Assembly: GCA_902772715.1 (NCBI GenBank)
Contig: CACYBT010000024.1
Span: forward strand, 1 to 10,959
Direction: 5' to 3'
Origin: an uncultured Succinivibrio sp.
Lineage (GTDB): Bacteria; Pseudomonadota; Gammaproteobacteria; Enterobacterales; Succinivibrionaceae
Length of the DNA stretch: 10,959 nt
Position 1 is the first letter of the stretch, and each line of letters opens with the position of its first letter. This document shows, piece after piece, positions 1 to 6,138 of this stretch. Position numbers and translations under genes: made by a program. The notes under the pieces were generated by a model. That model was not told the origin of the DNA and searched no databases. It saw only the letters and a program-made list of their open reading frames with translations.

Positions 1-2
1 AA

Positions 3-113
3 AGAACATTAATTCAAGCCCTATTTGAATTATGTCTTACTCAACATAAGAATAAGAAGAAAACAGCCTTTAATTTTTTGGATAAATTGTTTATTTCTCT
101 TAAAAGGCCGTGA
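3..113 (+). CDS. C-terminal tail of an upstream gene (partial, product unknown)
   Basis: One forward frame is open from the window edge to a TGA at 111-113, giving a 36-residue tail that ends in FISLKRP. The peptide mixes hydrophobic and basic residues and would be a plausible end for a membrane-associated or glycosyltransferase protein, but no domain is recognisable and nothing upstream is visible. The other two forward frames are broken early by TAA at 10-12 and TGA at 26-28. If real, it ends 34 nt before the glycosyltransferase gene and could share its transcript. A chance open frame in AT-rich DNA is the alternative. Confidence 0.35.
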   Translation, partial: RTLIQALFELCLTQHKNKKKTAFNFLDKLFISLKRP

Positions 114-147
114 ATAGTAACCACTAAAAAAAAGACTTAGGTAGAGA

Positions 148-1128
148 ATGCTCAGAAAACGAATTGGAATTGTTTATTTTGTGTACATAAATCCTTTAAA
201 AAACTATAGAAAGTTTATTTTAGGGCAATTAAATGATGTTAAAAGAAGCGGAATCTTGACGGAGGCTGAATTACATCTTGTGGTCTCTAATCCTAAGGCG
301 GATGAGAATGCGGAAAATTTTATCAAAAATCTGCCTTATGAATGTGCCTCAATTGAAATTTATCATGAGAATACCTATGAATATCATGGTATTCACCGCA
401 TTTACACCTTAGCCCTAAAAGAGGAATATGATTATTTAATATATTTTCATACTAAGGGCATGTCCTACAAGAATAAATATCTTCTGCCCATCTTTAATAT
501 CCGCTGTATTCGGGAAAAACTGTTAACTTTATATACCTTTAGGCGTTATCGGCAAACCTTATCTTTTTTAGATGCGCATCCGCACATAGTGCGAGCCGGT
601 TTTGCCCCCATGCGCCCTGATCTGTCTGAAGTCGGTACTTGTGATGACGGGACTTTTGATATCGGTGCAGGGCATGATTTTTTATGGTATAACTTTTTTT
701 GGGTACGCAGTGAGTTTGTCAGACTTCTTGAGGAACCCACACTTGAAGACAATCGTTTTTACTATGAATCCTGGCTATGTAATCTAAAAAAAGCAGAGAG
801 TATCATTAGCAATCCATTTTACATACAAGATGGTCTGGATTTACCCTCAGACGAGGTTAAAGGCAGTCCTCAAAATCTAACAATAGGGCATTTTCATAGC
901 AAGGAAGAAGTAGTTTACAACTGTTTTTTTAAAGATTATCCCGATAATCTCAAACAAAGAGGTCCTTTTATAAGGCAACATGATCTTTATATGCATACCT
1001 GCTATTCAACTTTTTCGCAAAAGGTAAACAACTATACTGAAAATGAGGTCGTGGAATTGCTCAAAAAATTACGCCGGATCTATAAATATGGTTTTTTATG
1101 GGCATATTTTTATTTTAATAATATGTAA
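148..1128 (+). CDS. putative glycosyltransferase, surface polysaccharide type
   Basis: This 326-residue soluble protein has no signal peptide or membrane segment. It begins with a hydrophobic beta strand (IGIVYFVYINP, residues 7-17), as expected for a nucleotide-sugar-binding fold. YLIYFHTKG at residues 97-104 is a hallmark of a group of bacterial polysaccharide glycosyltransferases seen in LPS, capsule and rhamnan loci. FFWVRSEF at 183-190 and RFYYESWL at 203-210 resemble the conserved FWW-R and RYYYE-WL segments of the same group. It probably moves a sugar onto an envelope polysaccharide in the cytoplasm; donor and acceptor cannot be read from the sequence. The start is supported by TTAGG at 137-141, six bases before the ATG. 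The gene is AT-rich, which is common in polysaccharide loci. Family assignment rests on motif memory, so the general activity is moderately sure and the substrate unknown. Confidence 0.6.
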   Translation: MLRKRIGIVYFVYINPLKNYRKFILGQLNDVKRSGILTEAELHLVVSNPKADENAENFIKNLPYECASIEIYHENTYEYHGIHRIYTLALKEEYDYLIYFHTKGMSYKNKYLLPIFNIRCIREKLLTLYTFRRYRQTLSFLDAHPHIVRAGFAPMRPDLSEVGTCDDGTFDIGAGHDFLWYNFFWVRSEFVRLLEEPTLEDNRFYYESWLCNLKKAESIISNPFYIQDGLDLPSDEVKGSPQNLTIGHFHSKEEVVYNCFFKDYPDNLKQRGPFIRQHDLYMHTCYSTFSQKVNNYTENEVVELLKKLRRIYKYGFLWAYFYFNNM

Positions 1129-1144
1129 AATTAAGTAGTAATAG

Positions 1145-1173
1145 TTCCTATTATCATTATTTTAATATATACT
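1145..1173 (+). promoter_or_regulatory. candidate promoter for the 55-codon glycyl radical gene
   Basis: TATACT at 1168-1173 matches five of six bases of the sigma-70 -10 consensus. TTCCTA at 1145-1150 is a poor -35 element at a 17-base spacing. Transcription would start near 1180 and give a leader of about 37 bases. The surrounding DNA is very AT-rich, so chance matches are likely. Confidence 0.3.
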
Positions 1174-1216
1174 AAATAAGGTAATTTTTTTTCGTTATTT
1201 TGACTACAGGTTTGTT

Positions 1217-1384
1217 ATGAATAGTGTATGCCGTTTACGTCCTAACCGTCAGGGTATAGTGGGAGAAGGGATCAAATTTAATCGTATTCGCAGGGTTACA
1301 GGTTATCTTGTGGGTACATTAGAGCGTTTTAATAATGGGAAAAGAGCAGAAGAGCGAGACAGAGTCAAGCATTCTTTGGTATAG
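1217..1384 (+). CDS. free-standing NrdD-like C-terminal glycyl radical domain (55 aa)
   Basis: This short gene encodes 55 residues. From about residue 23 to the end it reads like the C-terminus of the anaerobic (class III) ribonucleoside-triphosphate reductase NrdD: RRVTGYLVGT at 25-34, RFNNGKRAEE at 37-46, then DRVKH at 48-52. G29 in RVTGY is the expected glycyl radical position; E. coli NrdD has RVCGY there. The CxxC pairs that bind zinc just before this segment in full-length NrdD are missing; only C5 is present. The roughly 600-residue catalytic barrel is absent, and the frame is closed by TAA at 1163-1165. AGG at 1208-1210 sits six bases before the ATG, and a strong terminator follows 33 bases after the stop, so it looks like an expressed gene. 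It may be an autonomous radical domain that complements or repairs a glycyl radical enzyme, as GrcA (YfiD) does for pyruvate formate-lyase, or a decayed fragment of nrdD. Confidence 0.65.
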   Translation: MNSVCRLRPNRQGIVGEGIKFNRIRRVTGYLVGTLERFNNGKRAEERDRVKHSLV

Positions 1385-1414
1385 AAAAAACTGATTTTTA
1401 CAACAGTATCTCAG

Positions 1415-1451
1415 AAAAAAGCCTTCCTAAGTTTTGTGAAGGCTTTATTTT
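1415..1451 (+). terminator. rho-independent terminator after the glycyl radical gene
   Basis: AAAGCCTTC at 1418-1426 pairs perfectly with GAAGGCTTT at 1438-1446 around an 11-base loop. The stem is preceded by an A run and followed by ATTTTG. This nine-base stem separates the small gene from the accD promoter. The A-rich and T-rich flanks could give some function on the opposite strand too, but no minus-strand gene faces it. Confidence 0.8.
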
Positions 1452-1468
1452 GTCATGACAAGTTAGTT

Positions 1469-1497
1469 TTCGCACAGGCCTATTATTGTGATAGAAT
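1469..1497 (+). promoter_or_regulatory. accD operon promoter, extended -10 type
   Basis: TGATAGAAT at 1489-1497 is an extended -10 element (TG, one base, then TAGAAT, five of six to consensus). TTCGCA at 1469-1474 is a four-of-six -35 match at the ideal 17-base spacing. It lies directly after the upstream terminator and would start RNA near 1504, giving a leader of about 54 bases for accD. The same 11 bases, gtgatagaata, recur before pgsA at 8044-8054. Confidence 0.55.
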
Positions 1498-1510
1498 ACA
1501 GACAAATTTT

Positions 1511-1529
1511 GACTGTTTTGGTGACAGTC
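1511..1529 (+). promoter_or_regulatory. hairpin in the accD leader
   Basis: GACTGT at 1511-1516 is the exact reverse complement of ACAGTC at 1524-1529, with a seven-base loop. It falls inside the predicted 5' leader, between the promoter and the ribosome binding site (AGGA 1548-1551), and is not followed by a T run, so it is not a terminator. A role in translation control or RNA stability is possible. E. coli carboxyltransferase is reported to bind its own mRNA, but nothing here proves a link. Confidence 0.35.
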
Positions 1530-1557
1530 GCAAGATGAACTAGTAATAGGATTTGTT

Positions 1558-2544
1558 ATGAACTGGCTTGAGAATCTTTTACATAAGGCTACTCCTTCTA
1601 TTATAGGCGGAAATAAGCATGAAATACCTGAGGGTGTGTGGACCAAATGCTCATCCTGTGATCAGGTTTTATACCGTGCTGAGCTAGAGCGTAATTTGAA
1701 CGTTTGTCCAAAATGTGGACATCATATGCATATTCGTGCCAGAGTAAGACTCGATTCCTTCTTAGATAAGGAAGGAAGAGAGGAATTGGGTGTGGATATG
1801 GAGCCTAAAGATATACTTAAGTTCAAGGATCTAAAAAAATATAAGGATCGTTTTACCGCAGCCCAGAAAAAATCAGGGGAAAAAGATGCTTTAGTCGTGA
1901 TGCAGGGGACTTTAAAAGGGCAGCCAGTTGTGGCCTGTGCTTTTGAATTTGAATTTATGGCCGGTTCTATGGGCTCGGTTGTAGGCGCAAGATTCTGTAA
2001 GGCTATCGATGCCTGTCTTGCCACTCATCGTGCTCTCATCTGTTTTTCCACCTCTGGTGGTGCCCGCATGCAGGAGTCATTATTCTCCTTAATGCAGATG
2101 GCTAAAACCTCGGCTGCTCTTGCTCGTCTTGCCAAAGCTCACCTCCCTTTTATAAGTGTCATGACTGACCCGACAATGGGAGGAGTCAGTGCTTCACTTG
2201 CGATGCTAGGAGACATTAATGTGGCTGAACCTAATGCTTTAATCGGTTTTGCCGGACCTAGAGTTATAGAACAGACTGTGCGCGAAAAACTGCCAGAAGG
2301 TTTCCAGCGTGCTGAGTTCCTTTTAGAAAAAGGCGCCATTGATATGATTGTGGAACGCAGTAAAATGCGCGATGAAATTGCTGCTTTGGTTTCAATTTTA
2401 CTAGATTCTGGTGGTGCTGAACCTATTGTAGTTGATACTAATAAAACTGCTAATAAACCACATCGTAAGAGTAAGGCTAAGTCTCAGCCTAAAACTGAAA
2501 CGTTAACAGAAGTCAATCTTGTACAGTCTGAGGTTAAGATTTAA
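1558..2544 (+). CDS. accD: acetyl-CoA carboxylase carboxyltransferase, beta subunit
   Basis: AccD pairs with AccA (not in this window) to transfer the carboxyl group from carboxybiotin-BCCP to acetyl-CoA, making malonyl-CoA, the committed step of fatty acid synthesis in the cytoplasm. The protein shows the four-cysteine zinc ribbon C31-x2-C34-x15-C50-x2-C53, followed by a crotonase-like carboxyltransferase fold. SGGARMQE at 166-173 and PTMGGVSAS at 205-213 are the conserved CoA and oxyanion-hole loops. Long stretches equal E. coli AccD, such as IPEGVWTKC and FAGPRVIEQTVREKL. AGGA at 1548-1551, six bases before the ATG, fixes the start. At 328 residues it is about 24 longer than E. coli AccD. 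The extra tail (about 295-328) is rich in Lys, Ser and Thr. It is the first gene of the long run, with folC 14 bases downstream. Confidence 0.98.
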   Translation: MNWLENLLHKATPSIIGGNKHEIPEGVWTKCSSCDQVLYRAELERNLNVCPKCGHHMHIRARVRLDSFLDKEGREELGVDMEPKDILKFKDLKKYKDRFTAAQKKSGEKDALVVMQGTLKGQPVVACAFEFEFMAGSMGSVVGARFCKAIDACLATHRALICFSTSGGARMQESLFSLMQMAKTSAALARLAKAHLPFISVMTDPTMGGVSASLAMLGDINVAEPNALIGFAGPRVIEQTVREKLPEGFQRAEFLLEKGAIDMIVERSKMRDEIAALVSILLDSGGAEPIVVDTNKTANKPHRKSKAKSQPKTETLTEVNLVQSEVKI

Positions 2545-2558
2545 ACGTCTTTTTTTGT

Positions 2559-3911
2559 ATGCAGTTAGATAGTTTTAAAAATGAGAATTTTTTAAATACC
2601 GCTCCTTCTTTGCAATCATTAGAGGAGTGGTTGGTTTATCTTGAGAGTTTGGATCCGAATAACATAGAACTTGGACTTGAGAGAGTAAAAAAGGTTTTTG
2701 ATGCTCTTTTTCTGAAGTCTTTGGAGAAATGTTCCATTGTGGAAATTGCCGGTACGAATGGCAAGGGTTCCACAGCCGCTGTGATTGCCGCCACTTTAGA
2801 TCAAAGTGGTATTAAATACGGATTATATACCTCGCCGCATGTTCTTGATTTTAGAGAACGTATTGTCATAAATGGGCAGAAAGTGGACACTGCGCTGCTT
2901 CTTGAGGCTTTTGCCAAAGTTAAGGACTGTATGGAACGCACTCATTCTCCCTTAACCTATTTTGAATTTACTACTCTTGCCGCTTTTTTCTGCTTCAAAA
3001 AATCCCACGTAGATGCCCTTGTTCTTGAGATTGGCTTAGGCGGGAGACTTGATGCAGTCAATATTCTTAAGGCTAATATTGCGGTTATTACTTCCATTGA
3101 TTATGATCATATGCAGTACCTTGGCAATACGCTTTTGGAGATTGCAAATGAAAAGGCTGGAATTATCAAGGAAGATTCACAGGTTGTTGTAGGCAGGGTT
3201 GATGAAAAGGTACTTTCTTTCTTAAGAGAAAAAGCAAAAACGTTGCACTGTTCTTTTTATGCCTTTGACTATGATTTTGGTGTAAGTACAGAGAACGGTT
3301 TTGTTTATTTTGCAAATTCTAGTGCCTCCAACATTAATTTTCACTTTACTAAACCGAAGGTGCATGAGAATGATGCCGGTATTGCCATCAAAGTCCTACA
3401 TCTATTAAGAGATCGTGGCTTTAGGATAAGGGATTCTGTTATAGCCAGCGTATTGACTGAAGTTTCTCTTTTAGGCAGAGGTCAGTGTATCAAACAGCAT
3501 CCGCGCGTGTGTGTCGATGTGGCCCATAATCCTGAGGCGATAAGTTATCTTGTTAGACGCTTACAGGAGACTTTATGCAAGGGAAGTCGTTTTTTAGTGC
3601 TTGGCATGCTCAAAGATAAAGATGTTGAAAGTGTCGCCACCCTATTAAAAGATAGTTTTTCTTCTTTTTATTTATGCTCCCTAAAAGGACCTCGCGGTGA
3701 AGGGAAGGAACGACTGCAAAAAGCCTTCTCTAATTTGGGAAAAGGTGCAATGTGTAGGACTTTTGATAGTGTTGAGCAGGCCCTAAAGAGTGTGCTTGCA
3801 GAGGCAGAGGGTGATGATGAGGTAATCATTACCGGTTCTTTTGTCACAGTTGCAAATGCCTTAAGTTTTTTAAATGAAAAATATGGTGAGAATAATGACA
3901 GAACAAAATAA
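2559..3911 (+). CDS. folC: bifunctional folylpolyglutamate synthase / dihydrofolate synthase
   Basis: FolC is an ATP-dependent ligase that joins glutamate to dihydropteroate, making dihydrofolate, and then extends the polyglutamate chain of reduced folates. It belongs to the Mur ligase family. The P-loop is GTNGKGS at 65-71. Further marks are YTSPH at 90-94, LTYFEFTTLAA at 132-142, LEIGLGGRLDAVNI at 156-169, TSIDYDHMQYLG at 178-189, EKAGIIK at 198-204 and, in the C-terminal domain, VDVAHNPEA at 319-327. Position 305-309 reads LGRGQ where E. coli has PGRFQ, a small deviation. The 450-residue length suits the family. No Shine-Dalgarno sequence precedes the ATG; a seven-T run (2550-2556) lies there instead, so translation may depend on coupling to accD 14 bases upstream. 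The dedD start lies within its last codons. Confidence 0.97.
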   Translation: MQLDSFKNENFLNTAPSLQSLEEWLVYLESLDPNNIELGLERVKKVFDALFLKSLEKCSIVEIAGTNGKGSTAAVIAATLDQSGIKYGLYTSPHVLDFRERIVINGQKVDTALLLEAFAKVKDCMERTHSPLTYFEFTTLAAFFCFKKSHVDALVLEIGLGGRLDAVNILKANIAVITSIDYDHMQYLGNTLLEIANEKAGIIKEDSQVVVGRVDEKVLSFLREKAKTLHCSFYAFDYDFGVSTENGFVYFANSSASNINFHFTKPKVHENDAGIAIKVLHLLRDRGFRIRDSVIASVLTEVSLLGRGQCIKQHPRVCVDVAHNPEAISYLVRRLQETLCKGSRFLVLGMLKDKDVESVATLLKDSFSSFYLCSLKGPRGEGKERLQKAFSNLGKGAMCRTFDSVEQALKSVLAEAEGDDEVIITGSFVTVANALSFLNEKYGENNDRTK

Positions 3912-4692
3912 TCAAGAACAAAAAGAAACCAAGAAAACTCTTTCTAAGAATGTACGTAACCGCATTGTTGGACTTTTAGTGATCATTTCAGTGATTCTTA
4001 TCATGGTTCCATTTCTGCTTAAGGACAATAGTGATTTTAAGAACAACCGTAGTGCTGATGCTATTGCAATTACCAAGGAAGGAGCGGTCACTGACAATGA
4101 AGGGCAGTTGGTTTCTGCAAACGAACATGATTATTCTGATCTTCTGGATCCTGAGGATGATTTGCCAAAGAGTGATAATTTGCCAAAACCACCTGTCCCA
4201 GATACCTCCACTTTAACTACTGCAGTCGCTGATAACGCCACGCCTCATATGCCTAAATATGATGAAGTTGAAGAGGTGCTTCCTTCAGTTTCTGTACCGG
4301 CAGTTTCTGAAAATTCTGAGCGCTTAACCTCAAATAGAACGCCAAATGTCAGTGCAGGTTCTGAGGAGAATGTGTTGCGTTCCAATCGTGCTCGGGAAAA
4401 ATCGGTTAATCCTGTGGTAACTACTCCAAAAAGTAACAAGCCTGAACTTAAAAACTCTTCAAGATATGCCGCTCAGGTGGGAGTGTTCTCCAAAAAGGTT
4501 GGTGCGGATAAAGTGGTTGCTGAACTAAAAAAGGCCGGATTTAAGCCAACAACCGAGAAAGGTAATGTTAATGGTGTACTCAGCATTCGTGTGTATGCCG
4601 CAGTTTCCTCAAGTCGTGAAGAGATTTTGAATGTATGCAAGAAAGTTTCTGAGAAAACGACCAAGACTAACTGTATTGTTCATCCTCTTTAA
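3895..4692 (+). CDS. dedD: DedD-like SPOR-domain cell division protein
   Basis: DedD is a bitopic inner-membrane protein whose periplasmic SPOR domain binds glycan strands stripped of stem peptides at the division septum and supports septal wall synthesis. This 265-residue version has a short cytoplasmic head, one membrane helix (about residues 23-42, preceded by NVRNR as in E. coli KFQNR), a long low-complexity linker rich in Ser, Pro, Asp and Glu, and a C-terminal SPOR domain (about 188-265, starting SSRYAAQVGVFSKK). Only the head and SPOR domain are recognisable; the linker is typically divergent. In-frame ATGs also occur at 3874 and 3883, but GGTGAG at 3885-3890 favours 3895. This start overlaps folC by 17 bases. 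The location directly after folC agrees with E. coli and supports the name, though cvpA and purF do not follow. Confidence 0.88.
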   Translation: MTEQNNQEQKETKKTLSKNVRNRIVGLLVIISVILIMVPFLLKDNSDFKNNRSADAIAITKEGAVTDNEGQLVSANEHDYSDLLDPEDDLPKSDNLPKPPVPDTSTLTTAVADNATPHMPKYDEVEEVLPSVSVPAVSENSERLTSNRTPNVSAGSEENVLRSNRAREKSVNPVVTTPKSNKPELKNSSRYAAQVGVFSKKVGADKVVAELKKAGFKPTTEKGNVNGVLSIRVYAAVSSSREEILNVCKKVSEKTTKTNCIVHPL

Positions 4693-4703
4693 ATGGAGTC
4701 TCT

Positions 4704-5492
4704 ATGTTACGTAATCAGTTAGTGGATTTTATGGGACAGTATCTTGATGCTGATGCCTATAATGATGCTGCTAAGAATGGTCTGCAGGTGGAAGGAGCAG
4801 AGGAGTGTCATAAGATTATGACTGCTGTTACTGCCTCTTTAAGTGCCATTAAAGAGGCCAAAGCCTATGGTATGGATACGCTTATCGTACATCATGGCCT
4901 TTTGTGGAAAGGAGTTCCTCAGACTATAGGCGGTGCGTTTAAAGAACGTATTAGGCTGCTTTTAGAGTACAATATCAACCTTATTGCCTATCATCTGCCT
5001 CTGGATGCCAATCTTGAGATTGGAAACAACAGAAATCTTGCCAATCTTCTGAAACTTGAGTGTCTTGATTACATAAGACCGCATGATAAGAAATCTATCG
5101 CTCTTGTGGGTAAGATGAACTTTGCCATGCAGTTACGCAATATCGTTAATATCTATCATGATGCTTTAAATTCGCGTATTGCGCTTTTGGGTAAATCGGA
5201 CATGATTTTAAATGAAGGTTGCCGCATCTGTATCTGCTCAGGTTCTGGGGCCTTTTTGCTAAATGAAAATCAAAAACCTAATTTTGATCTATTGATTACC
5301 GGCGATCTTAACGAGCAGTGCTATCATCTGTCACGTGAGTACGATATCGCTGTGATTGCGCTTGGTCATGATGCTTCCGAGCAGAGCGGTGTGAGATCCT
5401 TAGGTGCCTATCTTGCCGATCGTTTCGGACTTGTGCATGAACATTATACGGAAGATAGAGAAAGTGAAGCTCGAATCTATGAAAGTGTCTGA
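4704..5492 (+). CDS. ybgI: NIF3/YbgI-family dinuclear-metal hydrolase-like protein
   Basis: This is a NIF3-family protein of 262 residues, close in length and sequence to E. coli YbgI. The family forms toroidal hexamers with a two-metal site. The ligands expected from the family are visible: H63-H64 in VHHGLLWKG, H97 and D101 in YHLPLDAN, and H222 and E226 in GHDASEQ. KNGLQVEG at 24-31 is a further YbgI signature. The biochemical role is unsettled; many databases call it 'GTP cyclohydrolase 1 type 2', a label with weak support. GGAG at 4695-4698, five bases before the ATG, fixes the start, 11 bases after dedD. Its last 14 bases overlap the preferred start of folE, the true GTP cyclohydrolase I, so the two are probably translated together. 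Confidence 0.93.
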   Translation: MLRNQLVDFMGQYLDADAYNDAAKNGLQVEGAEECHKIMTAVTASLSAIKEAKAYGMDTLIVHHGLLWKGVPQTIGGAFKERIRLLLEYNINLIAYHLPLDANLEIGNNRNLANLLKLECLDYIRPHDKKSIALVGKMNFAMQLRNIVNIYHDALNSRIALLGKSDMILNEGCRICICSGSGAFLLNENQKPNFDLLITGDLNEQCYHLSREYDIAVIALGHDASEQSGVRSLGAYLADRFGLVHEHYTEDRESEARIYESV

Positions 5493-6135
5493 CACCCTAA
5501 GTGAATGTGCGAAAAATGTTCGTGATGCTCTTATAGAAAAGGGGCTTGAGACGCCATATATTGAAAATGGTCTTGATAGTCTTGAAAAAAAGGCATTAAT
5601 CAAAGACAAAATAAAAGATATTATGGTGACTTTGGGCCTTGATTTAAGTGATGACTCTCTGAACACTACGCCTGAACGGGTGGCGAGAATGTATGTGGAT
5701 GAGATGTTCTCGGGGCTTGATTACCGAAATTTTCCTAAAGTAAGTGTCTTTGATAACAAGATGCATTTTGATGAAATGGTGAAGGTTTCTAAGATTACGG
5801 TTACTTCGACCTGTGAGCATCACCTTGTGGTCATGGATGGTTTTGCTAAGGTTGCTTATATGCCTGGAAAAAAAATAATAGGTCTTTCTAAAATCAATCG
5901 TATCGTGCAGTTTTTTGCTCATCGTCCTCAGCTGCAAGAACGTATGACATTTCAGATTATGGTAGCACTGCAGACCCTTTTGGATACCAAAAATGTGGCT
6001 GTGAGCATTACGGCTACGCACTATTGTGTAAAATCCCGTGGAGTTCGGGATGAAACCTCAGAAACAACTACTACGGCCTTAGGTGGGCTTTTCAAAAGTA
6101 ATCCTTCCTCAAGACATGAATTCTTAACGGACTAG
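5479..6135 (+). CDS. folE: GTP cyclohydrolase I (FolE type)
   Basis: FolE converts GTP to 7,8-dihydroneopterin triphosphate and formate, the first step of folate synthesis. The 218-residue protein carries the zinc ligands C112 and H115 in STCEHH and C183 in HYCVK, with H114 and H181 as the other active-site histidines. VDEMFSGLDY at 73-82, GLSKINRIVQFFAHRPQ at 135-151 and the C-terminal TTTTALGGLFKS are near-identical to E. coli FolE. The frame extends upstream to an ATG at 5404, but the ATG at 5479 gives a length and N-terminus (LETP at 23-26) matching the E. coli enzyme and overlaps ybgI by only 14 bases. The ribosome binding site is weak, which suits coupled translation. FolC, encoded upstream in the same run, acts later in the same pathway. 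No folB, folK or folP is present here. Confidence 0.97.
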   Translation: MKVSDTLSECAKNVRDALIEKGLETPYIENGLDSLEKKALIKDKIKDIMVTLGLDLSDDSLNTTPERVARMYVDEMFSGLDYRNFPKVSVFDNKMHFDEMVKVSKITVTSTCEHHLVVMDGFAKVAYMPGKKIIGLSKINRIVQFFAHRPQLQERMTFQIMVALQTLLDTKNVAVSITATHYCVKSRGVRDETSETTTTALGGLFKSNPSSRHEFLTD

Positions 6136-6138
6136 AAA

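Noticed and set aside
1139..1153. TAATAG-ttc-CTATTA inverted repeat after the first glycosyltransferase gene, considered as a terminator
   Set aside because: The stem is six AT-rich pairs with a three-base loop and no immediate T run, so it is too weak to call.
1722..2024. 100-codon open frame on the minus strand inside accD
   Set aside because: It is fully covered by accD, whose protein is near-identical to known AccD; the antisense peptide has no recognisable motif.
5404..5478. Longer N-terminus for FolE starting at 5404
   Set aside because: It would overlap ybgI by 89 bases and add 25 residues with no counterpart in E. coli FolE; the start at 5479 gives the expected length.
4704..5492. 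Calling ybgI a second GTP cyclohydrolase
   Set aside because: The sequence supports only the NIF3 fold and metal ligands; the cyclohydrolase label for this family is weakly supported, and a canonical folE lies next to it.
5644..6021. 125-codon open frame on the minus strand inside folE
   Set aside because: It lies entirely within the strongly conserved folE and has no domain, promoter or ribosome binding site that I can see.
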